A stretch of DNA of 64,000 nucleotides, taken from the NCBI RefSeq assembly GCF_037893015.1, contig NC_133666.1, positions 620,539,156 to 620,603,155 on the forward strand. Reading direction: 5' to 3'. Of the stretch, positions 22,601 through 37,600 are shown one piece after another (the first letter of the stretch is position 1; each line of letters opens with the position of its first letter). The translations under genes and the position numbers were made by a program. Under the pieces are notes generated by a model. It was given only the letters and a program-made list of their open reading frames with translations. It ran no database searches and was not told the origin of the DNA. Source of the stretch: Macrotis lagotis (lineage: Eukaryota; Chordata; Mammalia; Peramelemorphia; Peramelidae).

Positions 22601-25600
22601 TGACTTCTAATGGTAATAATAATTCTACCCATTTCAGAATGTGATTATGAGCATCAAGATAGTGTATAAGGATTTTGGAAAGTATTATAGAAATATTAAC
22701 TATATATATTAATATCAGTTATTCTTTGTGGGGTTTTTTGCCAGGCAGTGGGGTTAAGTGATTTGCCCAAGGTCACACAGCTAGGTAATTATTGTCTGAG
22801 GTCACATTTGAATTCAGGTCCTCTTGATTGCAGGGCCAGTGCTTTATCCACTGCGCCATCTAGCTCCCCTTAATATCAGTTATTCTTAAATTAGTTCTTT
22901 TCAGGCTTGAAAATGGATTATTAGTGTCTTATAGGATCCTCTGGGTGAGTGGAATAGCAGAAATCATTTCAGAGCCCTTTTCATTAGACTGCTGGAGTTC
23001 TGTCTGGGATTCTAGGAGCTGTATGTAATGAATGCTTGGGACATAGGTTCTCTCTACATTTGATAGGTGCTGAACACACAAAGCTCTTTTTTTTTAGAGT
23101 TTTTTTTTTGCAAGGCAAATGGGGTTAAGTAGCTTGCCCAAGGCCACACAGCTAGGCAATTGCTCACAAAGCTCTTTTTACCATAAGTACTCTGATCACA
23201 CATGGATGTTTCCAAAACAAGATTTCCCCTCATTTTAGTAGATGTCCTCAGAACAAAGCTTTATAATGAGCCTCAAAGTACTGGGCCTTCCTCTATCAGG
23301 GATGTCCTCCTTGTGGGAGGCACTTGGTTTAAAGGTTGTAGGAAGAATCTTTCTATCTCTGTCTGTGTGTGTCTCTTCCTCCCTTCCCCCCTCTCCCCCA
23401 CCCCCACCCCATCCTCTCTTCTCTCCCCCCCCCCAGCAGTTATTTAGATAGTCCTGGTAAAAGGAGCAAAGTGAGTTTTTTGTATTCCCCTAGAAGAACT
23501 AAGAATACCAGAAATGTTAGTTTTGATCAGGGCACCTTCAAGTTCTGATGAGAAGGATGTAGGAATGAGTTGGTTTTATTGGGGAGTGATGAATTGGACC
23601 AGGATACTGACACCCCCTTTCCTGAAGCTGTGGTGGAATTGATTTGATTCTATCTCCCTGAACCCTCGGTTAAAAACTCTACTGATTAGGTACCTGCTCA
23701 AGAGCTCAACTGAGTCCATGGTGTGTGCTTAAATCTGGACTATGAACTTGGATGCTACTTTGGGGAGCTAATGTAAAGTGAGCTGGGAGAGGGCTCTGCT
23801 GTTTTGTATTGCTGCTTTGTAGGCTGTCTAGTGAGATTCCCAGAGTATTAGAGTAGTTGAGGTCACTTGCTTTACACTCAGATTCCATTCATGGACAAAG
23901 ATTCATGTGAGTTATAAGCTCTGTCCTGATTGGCTATGGTGAGCTTTTAAAGCAGATTGCATTTGAGGGAGGAGGAAAGAATAAGAGTGTGTTTTAAAGT
24001 GCCCAGAGGCCATATTGCCATATTCATTTTGCCTTAAGATGTAGTCTTGCAGGTTTCTGGAAATGCTGGTGTCTTGGACAAGGCTCATTAGGCTTTTGGT
24101 ATAGTTGTGAGGAGCAGCAAAAAGAATTTTTCAGGAACTACAGAGAAACTAGGTGACACAGGGTGGTTTTGTTCAAAGACTTTTTTGTCATTTCAGAGAC
24201 CTGTCTAATTTGTGAGTCTTTTCTCAGTCAGTGTGCCCTAGTCGTAATTCTATTTCCAACAAATCCACGAACACCTTCAGAATCCATGGAAAATCAAGTC
24301 CTTTTGTGGTTTAATTTTCTGGACATCAAAGAGTTTACTACTTTTAATTTCATTATTCTAACCACTATTATTATGTTTGGGCCTTTCTTAAATACTTTAC
24401 ATACTTCTCTGCTTTATTAAGCAGAGTACTGAATGTAAAACTTCCTGAATCTTTTTATTATTATTTATTGTTTCCTCCCTATATCTAGTGACCTCAGGTT
24501 TTGAAGGGTTTTTTGGTTTGTTTTTTTAGGGGTTTTTTTGTGAGGCAACTGGAGTTAAGTGGTTTGCCCAAGGCCATACAGCTAGGTACTTACAGGTAGG
24601 CCAGATTTGAACTCAGGTACTCCTGACTCTAGGGCCAGTGCTCTATCCACTGTGCCACTTAGCCTCCTGAAGTTTTTTTGATGTCTGATTTTTAGTTTTC
24701 TGTTTTTACTCATCAGCTTCTTTCTACTATTAGTATATCTAACTCTTCCCTTTACCAATTAGTTGCTTTTAATCTATCTAAGCAAGCTTTTTAGGATTAT
24801 AATGTAAAAACCTATGTCTCCTGAATTAGGACCTGGGCAAGTACCTTAGGAGATGGTACAGTTTAAACTCTGTTTTCCACTTGGGGAAGCTGAAGCTCAG
24901 AAGTGAAGTGATCTCAGGTCTCTTTCAGTATTTAAAGATGAGCTAATAGTAATGATGCCTGTATTTTGGGAGTGACCTCAATATTAATGCTAGCCACTCC
25001 CATGATCTCTATTAAGCATTTGTACAGGCATTAGAACATCTGGAATTTAGACCCACCTGATCTGCAGTTAACCTGTGTATTTCCTGTGAGGTTGATTTAT
25101 TTTCCTTGGCCCTAGAGAGGGCATAGCAAGGGACATTAAGTAGAAGTTGCAAAGATTGGTAGATTTTAGGCTCCTTATAAGGAAAAAGTTACCAAGAATT
25201 ATAGTTGATTTTGAGGATAAGAGGTCTCACATTCAATTTTCTTTTAAGTAAAATTTGAACAACTGTTTGTTGGAGATATTAATATATGGAATTTTCAAAT
25301 GGGGGTCAGACTAGATGACATCTAATTTCCCTTCTGATTATTTCTGTGATATGCTCAAGGTCATCATGATGACCAGGGCTAAAACTATAGAATCTAGGTT
25401 TTTTGCTTAGAGTACTACAAGTTCACCAGCTCAACTTTTAAGAACTTGGAATATTTATTTCCATTGGGGGAGGGGAAGGGTGTGCTATTTTAGAGTTATT
25501 TTCCTTTTAATTTCTCACAGCCTGCTGCATCCTGGATAAGGGAAGCTGTTTCATAAGAGACGGTGGTACAGTAATAGAACTTGGACCTAGAATCAAACCT

Positions 25601-28600
25601 GAATTAAAATCCATGTTAGGGGATTTGATGTATCAAATCCATATTCACTAACAGTGTGATCTTGGACATCTCATTTAATCTTGACTTCAGTCAATCAAAA
25701 AAACATTTGCTATATGTCAGGCACTGTACTAGGAGCTGGGGTACAAAAAGAAGTAAAAGATAGGCCTTGCCCTTTAGGGTTTCACAATCTAGTGGAGTAT
25801 ACAACATGTAAACACAGATAAAAAGAGAACATGCTATATAAATAGGAAGTAATTAACAGAGGGAAGGCACTAGAATTAAGAGGGGTTGGCAAAACTTTTT
25901 GTAAATATGAGATTTTCATTGGGACTTAAGTTGGGAGATGGCCAGAGCATCCAAAGCCAAGAGATGGAGTGTCTTGTTTGTGGAACAGCTTAAGAGGCCA
26001 GTGTCACTGGATCACATATGGGGGAGTGGTGTGTAAGGAGACTGGAAAGGTAGAAGGGTGCTAGGTTATAAAGGACTTTGAATGCCAAGCAAGATTTTGT
26101 ATTTGATTTAGTCTTCCCTGATCTTTAGGAAAAATTACTTTGGTAGATGAATGGAAGATAGATTGTATTGAGGTAGGCAGATCCACTAATAGATTGTTGT
26201 AATAGTCTAGGCAGGAGCTGAGAGTGTGCACCAGAGCAGTAGCAGTGTTGAGGACAGAAGGGGATATATTCCAGTATATGTCTGTTTTCTCATAAGGAGA
26301 TATGGAATCTTTCTCCAAGAGGTTATTGTGAGGATAAAATGAGATGGTATTTGTAAAGCTTTTTAGAAACCTTATAAAGCACTATATAAATGCTAACTAT
26401 CACAGGGTGCTGCCAGATTGTCATTTTTGTCTGCTGTGAGGCTGCTATTTTAAATAGAAGAGAAATTCAACCCAATAAGCATTAAGTGTCTGCCATATCT
26501 TAGTCACTGTGCTAAGTGCTGAGGATACAAAAAAACAAATGAAAGCATTCCCTGGTAGTGGATAATAACAGACATAGATTAGAAACTACAAAAAACACAT
26601 AAAATAAATACAAAGTGCTATCAGCTTTAACAAGTGAAAAAATCTGTACAGACCTGTGAGAGGATCTACTGGCTTCTATGTTATGACTTAATTGATATAT
26701 ATATATTATCTGAATTCATCATAGATACTCAGCTCTTTGAGAACAGGAGATATTTCATGTTTTCCTTAGCACACACTGGGAACATAGTAGGCATGCCATT
26801 AAAATTGGTTATGTCCTATGTCAGAGCACCAGCCTTGGACTCAGAAGGACCTGAGTTCAAATTCAGCCTCAGATAATTATTTAGCTGTGTGATCTTGGGC
26901 AAGTTACTTAACCCTATTGCCTTGTCAAAGCAAACAAACAAAAAACGATTGGTTATGTCAGCATAAAGTTGGAGTTATATCCAGCAGGTGTGTCAGGGAA
27001 CATTCTTTCAGGCCAGCTGTTATGCTCATTGGTACTGTGGGCTGCACTGTATTCATGAATGGGTATTGAATTCTGTATGGGCACTGGACATGTTTTTGTT
27101 GAGTGATATAGCTAGCCCAGAAGAGCTAAAAGGTTGGACACCCTAATTGTGACTTTGGGTGTTTTGAGCCTCCACATCTGTGGGTAGTTTGTGTTTGCTT
27201 TGGTTTTGAGCATTCTCTCTTCTAGTGGTATTCTTATAAATCAGATCTTCAGAACCCTGAATAGGTCTTTTGTAAAATTGTGTGTGGAGCTTCATAGAAT
27301 TATGAGAAACTAAACTTCTTCATGTGTTTTTTCTCAATCCCTTTCCAGACTTTGTTACATCAGATTTGAAGGGGGTGGGGGATAAACCTGCCAAATGCTC
27401 ATTTTTTTTAGTGGGAAAGGAAGGAATTCTTAGTTGTGAAGTTGGGGGACTAATGGGAATCAAAGAATGAACAGGTTGGGGATGCTCACATCTATAGCAT
27501 GGTATTTGAACTGTCAAGAGACAGACTTCACTGAGGTCATCTTGTGTAATTGACTTGGTATTTTTACATACCTTCAGTGCTGTGGAACAGGTGCAGCCAG
27601 GACACTGAGTTAATTAACCAAGGGAAGGGAATTTAAAATCTAGGTCAGGAAAGGCAAACCCACATAAGGCATGTGTTTGCTTACAGCAGAAATAAATTTC
27701 CTTAGATTCCAGGTGTGTGGATTTGTGTAAGGGCTTAGTAATTTGGAATCTTGGGAGGAGCTAGTTGGTTCATTGTTATCCTTGGTTCTCCAAGAGGACC
27801 AAAATGACATCACTATGTTTGAATCAAATTGCAGTGTGTCCAAATATGGCTGATTAGACCAATAGGAGCTCAGAATTCTCTATCACAGGTTGGGTACAAA
27901 CAGATCATGTGAACATTTGGGGTGGTTTGTGTATCTCATGTTTGTTTTGACCTGCTTTAATTCTGCTTTGAGAAGCAGATAGTCTGATAGTGTCTTTGTA
28001 TAACATGACTTATAGGCTGATCAGCTGTGTCGTGATTGATAGACATATTTTCCTCACGTGAAGCTTTGTTTGTTTTTGTGTCTTGTTCTCACATTGGAGA
28101 GGACTTTTGTGTAGAATGCCATCTAAGCCTAGTAGATGAGCCATGTACTTTGCTTGCTTGTGTTATGGAAAGTCAGGGAAGGGGTGTTTTTACTCTTTCC
28201 TGTATAATTCAGTAACAAAATTTTATATAAAAGCATAATAAGAACTATATTGATTTAATCATCATTCTCAATAAAGACAGTCATAAATTTCTTTTTTAAA
28301 AAAGCTTGTGGTAATGGAAATTATTGGAGAGCATGTTACTAATTCATTTTTCATATTGCTAAACTACCCCTCATATTAGAACTCATCCTCTCTTATCCCT
28401 CCTGACTCCTTGCAATCACAGAAGTCTATAGTATGTTCTTATTTCCCCTTTCCTACACTATTGAGGTCAGGAAAGGAATTAGACATAATTTTTGCTCTTT
28501 ATACTCTCCCAAAGCTTTTAGGATCTCTCTCAACTACTTTTTATCTATAGAGTTCTGTATTTATCTTAAGGTTTTCTCCTGTATCTCAAACCCCATTTTT

Positions 28601-31600
28601 ATGCTTGGTGACTTTAATTTCCATGTTGTTGTCTCTTCAAATTCTCTTGCTTCTCATTTTGTCCCTCAGCTTCTAATGATCCCTTCAATTTACTTTAGCC
28701 AGCCTAAGGGGTGGTCATATCTTTGATCTTAAAATTCACAAACATTCAACCTCCATAATCTATGACTCTGAAATCCCTTTTATATAAATGCTCTCTGTGC
28801 TCTTTCTCTGGCACTTTCCTTGTCAGTTCACCCCTCCATACTTTCCCAGACTAGCACCCTTGCTCTGACCTCACTTCCCTTTAAAATTTCAACCTTATTC
28901 TGAACCAGTTCAACTTTACACTGCCTGATCCTTAAATCTCTTACTCTTATCCCATTAAGCTATCATGGCCATCCCATCCCTTTTCAGACTCTTAACTGTT
29001 TATTGCTGCTACCATCTTTTTGCCTTTTCTGCTTACTCCAATTTGTATGCTTCTGGGAGAAATCACACACTATGTTGAATTAAATCTGCTACTGGATCAG
29101 CATAGTTACACTCTTGATGAATTGTATCGCTGGTCTATTCCAAACTTTCTCTTAAGCCTCCCTTTTGCCCCTTTCCCCCCATCCCAAGCAGAGAACCTCA
29201 CCTCATACTTTACAGGAAAAAAAAAATCAAGACCTTCTTCCACAATTTCATACTTGAAATAATCTCAGCAGCATCCCCAGTATTTTTCTTTGCTCTAAAT
29301 TCAGAAGATAAGATGTCTCAATTCCCTAGCAATGCCCTGTACTTGCCATTTTGTTGGTAAGTCCTACAGGAGCTGATTCTCCTAAATGTTCACTCTTTTG
29401 CAGTATATTACTTCCTACCTATAGATAATTTCAAATCTTCCTCATCCTTAACTAAAACGACCTTCACTTGAATCTTCAAGCTATCTATCCTGTATCTCTC
29501 TTCCTTTCACAGCTTTCTAGAAAAAGCTGACAGTATTGCCTCTAATTTCTTCTCTACTTGTAATTTGACTTAAGATCTCGATCTATACTTAACCACTCTT
29601 TCTAAGGTTTCTTTTGAGTGCTTGTTATATTGTTAAATCCATCACTTTCTCAACCCTCATACAGTTTGACTTCTCTGCAGCTTTTTGGCATTGTTGATCA
29701 TACCCTCTCTCTGAAGACTCTCTCTTCCTGGGTATTTTTTTTTTGACTCTGCTTTGTTGTGATTCTCACCTAGGCAGCTTGGGACTAGAGTGAGAAAGAA
29801 CTGTTTAATATGGCAATAGATACTAGCTATGAGACTCTGGGCAAATCAACAGTAAAATGGGGATAATAACAGCACCTGCCTCCCAGGGTTGTTGTATCAA
29901 ATGAGATGACCTAATACCTGGCACATAGTAAATAAATGCTTATTTTTCTTCCTTTCTTCTTGGTCTCCCTACATGATCAGGACCAATTCTTCATGATCTT
30001 CTTTTTTAGACTCATCAACTTTGTCCTGTTCCCATGTGCCAGTGTATTCCAGGTCTCTCTGAAACCTTCTGGGTGATCTCATTAACTCTGAATTTACCTC
30101 TCATTCTTAGTCATCAGCTCTTATGGATTCAGCATTCATCTCTATACTGATGAATCCCAAATCCCAGCCCTTAACTTTCTCCTGGGTTCTAGTACTGTAT
30201 ATTTCTCCAGTGGCTTTCTGGATAGCTATTTTTCTTAATAAATCTTTATTGATTGATTGATCTCTACTTGGATTGTCTCATAGACCTAATATTCAAAATG
30301 TTTCAAAATAACTTCCTATCTTCCCCCACTTTCCTATTTCTGTTGAGGGAACCACCATTTTTTGAGTCTCTAGCTACAGATCCTAAGAATCATTATCAGC
30401 TCTTCTTTCCAGCACCCCTCCCCAACACATTTAGTCACTTCTACAATAAAAAGCAAGCTTGTTCAGTATATGGACTATTTTGGCATCTTCTTATACATTG
30501 GGGTTGGGGTAGGGCTTAGGAATGCCAACCAGGGAGCTTGCCAGGGATATATTGATGAGGGATTCCATCTGCCAATACAGATCCACAGCTATCCAAAGCC
30601 CTACTGAGTATAAGAGAATGACTAGCCTAGGGTCATGTAGCCCAAGCAGGTCCCTCAAATCTTCTTGAGGGCAGGGCTGGTTTCACTTTTGGTTTTATAT
30701 CCCTGCTGCCTAGTGCAGTACCTGGTAGGGAGTAGCTAAATTGAAGCTAGGATTGCCAGGTGTGGAATGAGAATCAAGATGAGTTGTAAGTTCTTTTCCA
30801 GCTCAGATTGTAGGAGCTTCTTGGCCTGTGGCCAGAGCCTCAAAGAGCAACAGGTCCAAGAATGCCCCTCTTTGGACAGAGTTGGGGAGGTAACCAGAGC
30901 TGCAAAGAAGAGTATCAAGAGAAGTTAGCAAAGGGGCCAGAGGAATTCACTTCTTCACCAGCCCCTTTACAGATCAAAGATAAGCTAGACTGAGGAAAAG
31001 CAGATAGCATTATTGGGAATGGAATTCAGACTCCAGAAGGCTCAGGCTGTTCAAATCCAAGAAAGGTAATTCACCATCCTTTTAAGTACTTATGGATATG
31101 AACATCAAACATTCAAGGAGACTAGGTCTCCCTAACATCCTTCCTTTATGAAAAGCAAGATTCTCTGGGATATCTGTAATAAAATTCTTTGTCTATTTTA
31201 TGCAAAACACTGTGCTGGGTATTATTGATGCAAATACAAATCCTCCCCTAGAAGAGCTTACTTTCTATAAGGCTGTTGTCACATATATGAGTAAATGTAA
31301 GTTTTATACAAGACAAAGACATTGTGCCTGGGTCCAGGGGAGAGAGAAACTTAACAAATGGAAGAATCGGGGAAAGATCTTTTGAAGGAAATGACCCTTC
31401 AGGGTATACAATAGGAAAGAGGTGAGAAGGGAGAATATTTTGCTTGAGAGATGGAGTATCAGTTATGTTGAATATGTAGGCCAATTTGTCTAGAGCTTAG
31501 TGTGAGTAAAGGGTGTTAATATGATTATTAGCTTAGAAAGATAAGACTGGAACGAGAACTGCAAAGGGCTTTAAATTTCAAATAGAGAAGTTTTTATTTT

Positions 31601-34600
31601 ATTCTAAAAGTACGTGGGAATCACTGCAGCTTCCTGAGCAGAAGAGTGGTTTGGTACAAATTGTGTGTTAGAACTGTCAGTCTGGCAAGTGCAAAGAATG
31701 GTTGTACATATACATGAGCTTTACCACTCCCTCTGTGCTCTGTAATTTCATTGGTTTTTATACCGTTCTACGTAAAAACTAACAGCCAATAATTTTTGTT
31801 GTGTGGTTAATATTTGTAACATATCTGGGTGGAAAGCAAATATATACTGCTATCCCACTGGAAGGTCCAAAGGTAAATTCTTCCTGGAATTTAAAACACT
31901 TTGAAGGTATTTTGTGATAGCATTCTCTGAAAATGGGAATCCTACCATCATGATGGGTTTCCTGTTCTAAAAATTTTAAGCTAGTAGTACATAAGGAATA
32001 ATATTCCTTATTGCCCTCTAGATCGCCCTCTAATTTAGTGGTGGAACTTTACACCAGAGGATGCTTGATAACCATCTACCTTGCCTTGGAGTAACTTTTA
32101 CATTCCTTTCAGCCCTTTTTGACCTAATCTAAAGTGGTCTCTAAATGTTTTGTGGGGTCCCCCCCATCTTTGCATTTCTTCTTATCTGCTGTTAACTCTA
32201 TACATCATTTACCGAGATAAGTAACTCAAAGTAAATTTGAAGCATTTTTCACTGACATGTGTTTCCTAGTGTTATTTATTGGGAGCTAGCAAAAAGTCTC
32301 TTTTAAGAGCTAAAATCTGGGGAGAGAGTGGAATGGTATATTTACAGATACACAAATAAAAATGGAGGCAAAGAGAATGACCCAAAGCCCAAAGGAAGTT
32401 TTCTGTTAAGAGAGATGGAAACCTGCATAGTTAGATGGGTTTGTCAAAATGCCAGGCATAAAAAGAAAGATTAAAGTATCTGATAGCCTGCTTACCTTGG
32501 ACCAGAGCTCAGCTACCCTTTCCTTCTTCAGCCAGGGGCCTCTCACTTTCAGAGGTGTTTAGTTCTGTTTGTTTTTTTAGGACATATAACTCTTGGTGGG
32601 GAGTTCTTTACTGACACCCCTCTGTCCCCATGATACTTCTCTGTGCAGGCCTGCTCTGGAATGGGCCAGTTGTTAGAAGAGATTTGTCTTTGGTTGTTCA
32701 CAAAGTAGTACTGTTTTTGTTTTGTTTTTTTGGAGGGAGGGATGTGATTGGGGAGGGATTGTGGCAGGGATGTGAGTGAACTAGCCATACTTAAAAGGAG
32801 CATTATACTAAATAAACTAAAAGCAAAATAAAACCTCTGTAGTCATTTGGACTTTAAAAGTCAGATTAATTTGAACTATAACTGCCCCTGACCTGGCTTT
32901 TTCTATTTCCCATTTGATGGCTGTCACTGAACCATTTCAGGTTTCCTCATCTGCCTAACAAGTTTTCTGGCTAAAAGTAAGACAGAAAGTTGCTCAGAAG
33001 AGAAGCTATCAAACTCTTCTACTGAGGACTCTGGAGACTTTGGATTAACTATGGATCCCAGTGAGCCAAGCTATTCCTGTCTATTTCTGTTGAGTTGAAG
33101 GGATGTTGGAGATTCTTCCTTCCATATGGTTGTTGGGAGACAAAAGGGAAGGAAGACTGGAAATGGAAACATTGTTGGAGAAAGAAATTAAAATTCTTTT
33201 ATGTGAATTCACCTAGAAATGAAGCCTTGGTAGTCAGCTTGGGTTGCTTTTAAGCTTCATTGTTTAGCTCATGTACATTAGCCTGAGTTCTAGTGAAATG
33301 CCTTTCAAGTATTGTGAGTTGTCTTCTTATAAAACTTATCACAAAATGTCCTTTTAATAGTAAAAGACCCAATTCCTATCCTGTACAATATCTATAGAAA
33401 AATCTAGCTCAGGAATAGAATACTATATACCCCACAACTTGGAAACATATTTCTGTTGAAGTTGCTTTTTTTGGAATTGCTTTCTTAAAAATCACCAATG
33501 ACATGAAAACCAAATATAATTTTTTTGTGTGTGTCCTATACCACTGAAGTACTTGACACTGCTAACTGCTGTTTCCTTCTGACACCATCTTCTTTATTTT
33601 GACTTCAGGGATATTACAGATCTGTTTAATAATAGTAATAGTAATTCACTTTTATTTAGTAATTTTAAGTTTCCAAAGGATTTTCCTCACAACAACCCAA
33701 TGAGCTGGGTGGTATAGACATTATTATCCCCATTTTATAGATAAGGAAAATGAGGCACTGAGAGACTAAGTGACTTGCCTATAATATGAATATTATGTGA
33801 CCAACAATTGAAGAAAATAGAGGTACTTAGTTTGGAGAAGAATAAATGTAGGTGACATAATAATTATCTAGGTATTCAGCAGACTCTTGTTGGGGAAAAG
33901 GTAATATTCGTGTTACATGACTCCAGAGGACAAAAATAGGAGCACTGGGTAGAAGTTACAAAGAAGCAAATTTTCTCTTTTGACATGAGGAAAAGCTTCC
34001 TAACTTTGAGAACTTTCTTGAAATAGAAAGGGACTGCTTTAGGGGATGGTAAGATCATCCTCACCCTAAAGCTCTTCAAAGACAAAATGACTACTTGGTT
34101 GGTTATGTTGTAAAAGAGGGATCATTTTTCAGATATGATTTAGACAACTTTGCCTCCTAAGTCCCTTCTGCTTCTCAAATTCTGTCATTTGACCCAAGGT
34201 GGCTCAGCACAGTTTGTTGGCCTTGTAGAGGAAAGCTTCCTTTTGTGTAAAGTTCATATACCTAGGAAAAAAACTGAACTCCCTGAACTTTCTATTCCAA
34301 CCTCTGTTCTGTTTCCCAGGCAGTCAGCATAATTTTGGATGGAAGATTCTTCATAAGGAATCAACAATGTTAATTGTCTGCTATATGTCAGGAACTGTGG
34401 TAGGTACCTGACGTATATAGCAGACACTTAAAAAATACAACTAGATACAAATAGAAAGAATGAAACAATCCCTATCAAAGAGTTTGCATTCTAACAAAGG
34501 AATCAATTTATAAGTTCCTAATGGTTTAAGCAATCTCTATGCCTAGTTTTCTAATGAATAGTACAATTTTTTTTTGTTTTGGAGAAAACTTAGTAAAGAT

Positions 34601-37600
34601 GCCATGCCAGCCTGCTCAGGTCTGCCCATTCACCCCTGGGTACCAAGTTTGCTTACTCAGTCGCCAGTAAATAGCCTAAGAGGAAGTAAACATCCTCTGG
34701 GGAGTCACTTGACTGAGCGAAGACAGTCTTTTTGTACCTGTCTCTTGATTCTGCTCCATCCGTCCCCACTAGTGCCCTTTGAGCCCTCACCAGCCTGAAT
34801 CAGGCTACCATGCTGGTTTTGTACTGTGTTGGTTCCTGTGCGCACACTGGGACTTCGTGGGAGGAGTTGGAGGAAGCGCGTGCGCGCATGCATTTATGTG
34901 TGGGTACCCACCAGGTCTATGAAGCTCCATTTCCCTTTCCTTCTTCACAGTGTACTAATGGTCACTTGATGTGCGCTGGCTGTTTTATCCACCTACTAGC
35001 AGATGCCCGGCTGAAGGAGGAACAGGCCACATGCCCCAATTGTCGTTGTGAGATCAGTAAGAGCCTCTGCTGCCGAAACCTGGCTGTGGAAAAAGCAGTG
35101 AGTGAGCTGCCGTCAGAGTGCGGCTTCTGCATGCGCCAGTTCCCCCGCTCCCTCCTGGAGAGGCATCAGAAAGAGGAGTGCCAGGACAGGTAAAGCGCCC
35201 CCGGTGGCTGCTCTCCGCCCCTCCCTTCCTACTTTCCTCCCCCTTCGCAGGAAGTCACAGCCCTATTGGAGATGGGCTCTCTCAGCTCCCTGGCTTTGCC
35301 ACTGTTAGCTGTCTGAAAGTCACTTGGGAAAGTCACTCTGCTTCTGATCCTCAGTCTCTTCACCTATAAAATGGAGATGAACTTACACATTCTACTTCCC
35401 AGAGCTGTTGTGAGGAAAGACTTTGTAACCTTAAGGTATTAGATTATATTTTTGTTGTTCCTTTGCAGTGGTGAACACCAGCCATGTTGACTGAGCACCC
35501 CATGAATGAATACAGACCCCTGTTTCTTTTTACCCATCTCTCCAGGAAAGAGTTTCCTCCTTCTCTCCCCCTCCCACCCCCATAGGACAGGCTTCTTACC
35601 TTTAGGCTTAGGCTTAGGTTTTATTATCTTCCCCAAGAGTCTAATTTGATCTCTGCTCAGCGTTACTAGGTTTTCTTAGTTTTTATTTAGAATAAGTGAT
35701 GCTATTTGGACAAGTATGGCTGGCTCTGAAGTCTGGTCATTGGCCTTACAACAGTGGTGAAGGGACTAGAGGTCCCAGCCCTAGCAGTGAAGAGGCTGGA
35801 GTCCAGCCATTGGTCAACTTGCTTTCTCAGGTTGGAGAATTAGGAGTGAATCTGAGTATTGAGAATTGCCTTTTCTATCTGGAACTGGAGAAAGATTTCT
35901 TCATATAAGACCCCTTATAAGTTTTGCCTGCCTTGGCAACTAGATCAGGCCTGAATATAACCAAGTGAAACATTCCCAAAGACCCAGGTCTACCCCCAAG
36001 GTCTTTGCAATGACTGACATAGTTGTTTGGAGAACATAAGCCTTGATCTTCCTACATTTGTTCTTGTACTCATGAGGACACTTTTCTGAGTTGGGTGTCA
36101 GTTGGGGAACCTCTGTGTAATGGCACCAGATGCTTGTCTTGTCAGGAAAAATGGCATCCCTGTATCCTGGATTAAGTGCCATTGACTTAGGGTCCAAAAG
36201 GTGACTTAAGTTCCTGAAGTGTTTCTTAGGATAAGATGCTAGAGCTTGGGTAGAAAGAGAGACTTAAGAAGATCCTGTGCCGCTCATCCATTTTTAGCCA
36301 AGACAGTTTCAGAGTGCGGCTGGAAAAGAGGAGATTCCTGCACTTCACCAAGTGACATGACACAAATCTTGATTGATTCCCACTGATAGTCATCATTCTT
36401 GAATTCTGGCTATTTTGAGATATTTGACCTCATATATTTTCCCAGGTGAGAGAGGAGTCTGAGATCTCCTTAAGAGGGGGTTATATGGATGGACAGAGCT
36501 GGTATTTTCTTGTCAGGGTTTCGGTCTCAACATAGGTTTACTCTGCTGGAAATAAGTCTGGTTTCCCTAGAGCCACTGTGCCATGGTTAGCATTAGATAA
36601 AAAAAAGGGTAAGGGAGAGTTTGGTTATCTCCAACTTAGTGAAAAATGTGATTTGAGTTCGTTGCTTTCCCTATGGTCTTCTGTCTTAATGGTCCCAGAA
36701 TGATCTTTCTGAAAGGAGCTTGGTAATACTTCTGAGGAAGCAAACAGAAGTCAGCATCCTCAGATCTTAGTTCTGGGGATGAGATAGGTCTGGGACTTAG
36801 AACCCAGATCTTTAATTCTTTAAAGAAGGTTTAAGGCCCAGAAGCAGACCAGAAATTGTTGCAGCTTGAATTGAGCCTTACAGAGGAATTTAGACACTCC
36901 AGAAGGTTCCAGTGAACCTTCAGAGGGTGATAGGCAAGAAATCTTAAATCCTACCTTTGGAGTGAAGATTGTGAAATTGACCCAGTTCAGAAATTGGTAA
37001 AACAGTCTTTTAGCTGTACTTGTCCCATCCCTTTCTTGCGTTTTAGCTCATTTCCCATTTTCTTCATCCTGCTGTGTCTAACTTTCTTTGCAAAGCAAGC
37101 CTTTGATGATCATTAGACTAAGATTTAGTTTTCAGTTATTGAATTATCCTTTGGATGTCCTTTTGTACTCTTAATACATCTGCCTTGATCTCCAGGCTTG
37201 TCTTTCTCTTGGAGGAAGAAGATTCCTAACAAGGAAGTGGCCCAAAGGTTCAACACGTGAACCAAATCTAGGCATTTGTTGGGCTGGGAAAAGAGGGTTT
37301 TAGGAGAGCTAGGGGATCCTGGAGCTGGCAAAAAACAATCTAGGCTTTTGATTAGATGGGATTCTGATTCTGGGGTGACTGCAGGTGATCCTATGCTGTA
37401 GAGCAATTAGCCTTTAATCAGGTTGTGACTGATTGTACATTGGTTCTGAGATAGACATTTAGCTATCTTGTCAACACATTCTGTTGTTACTTTTCCAAGT
37501 CTGAAGTCAAGGAAATGTGTTCTTTCAAGTCATGGGGGAAAAAAAAAAACCAAACAAACCCTACTGGATAAATGAAAATGTATCTCTTTTGCTATCCTGC

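Larger units (their letters stand above)
4623..34950 (+). other. ZFTRAF1: ZFTRAF1 intron 1, about 30.3 kb
   Basis: The intron has a GTACTG donor and a polypyrimidine tract with ttcttcacag acceptor. It is rich in interspersed repeats, which are listed separately: CORE-SINEs, L1 3' ends in minus orientation, an L2 open-frame fossil, MIR and RTE pieces. No internal gene with coding support was found. Confidence 0.9.

Noticed and set aside
24407-24426. Short hairpin ctctgctt-tatt-aagcagag in intron 1
   Set aside because: An 8-bp stem is expected by chance several times in 64 kb, and no transcript context supports it.
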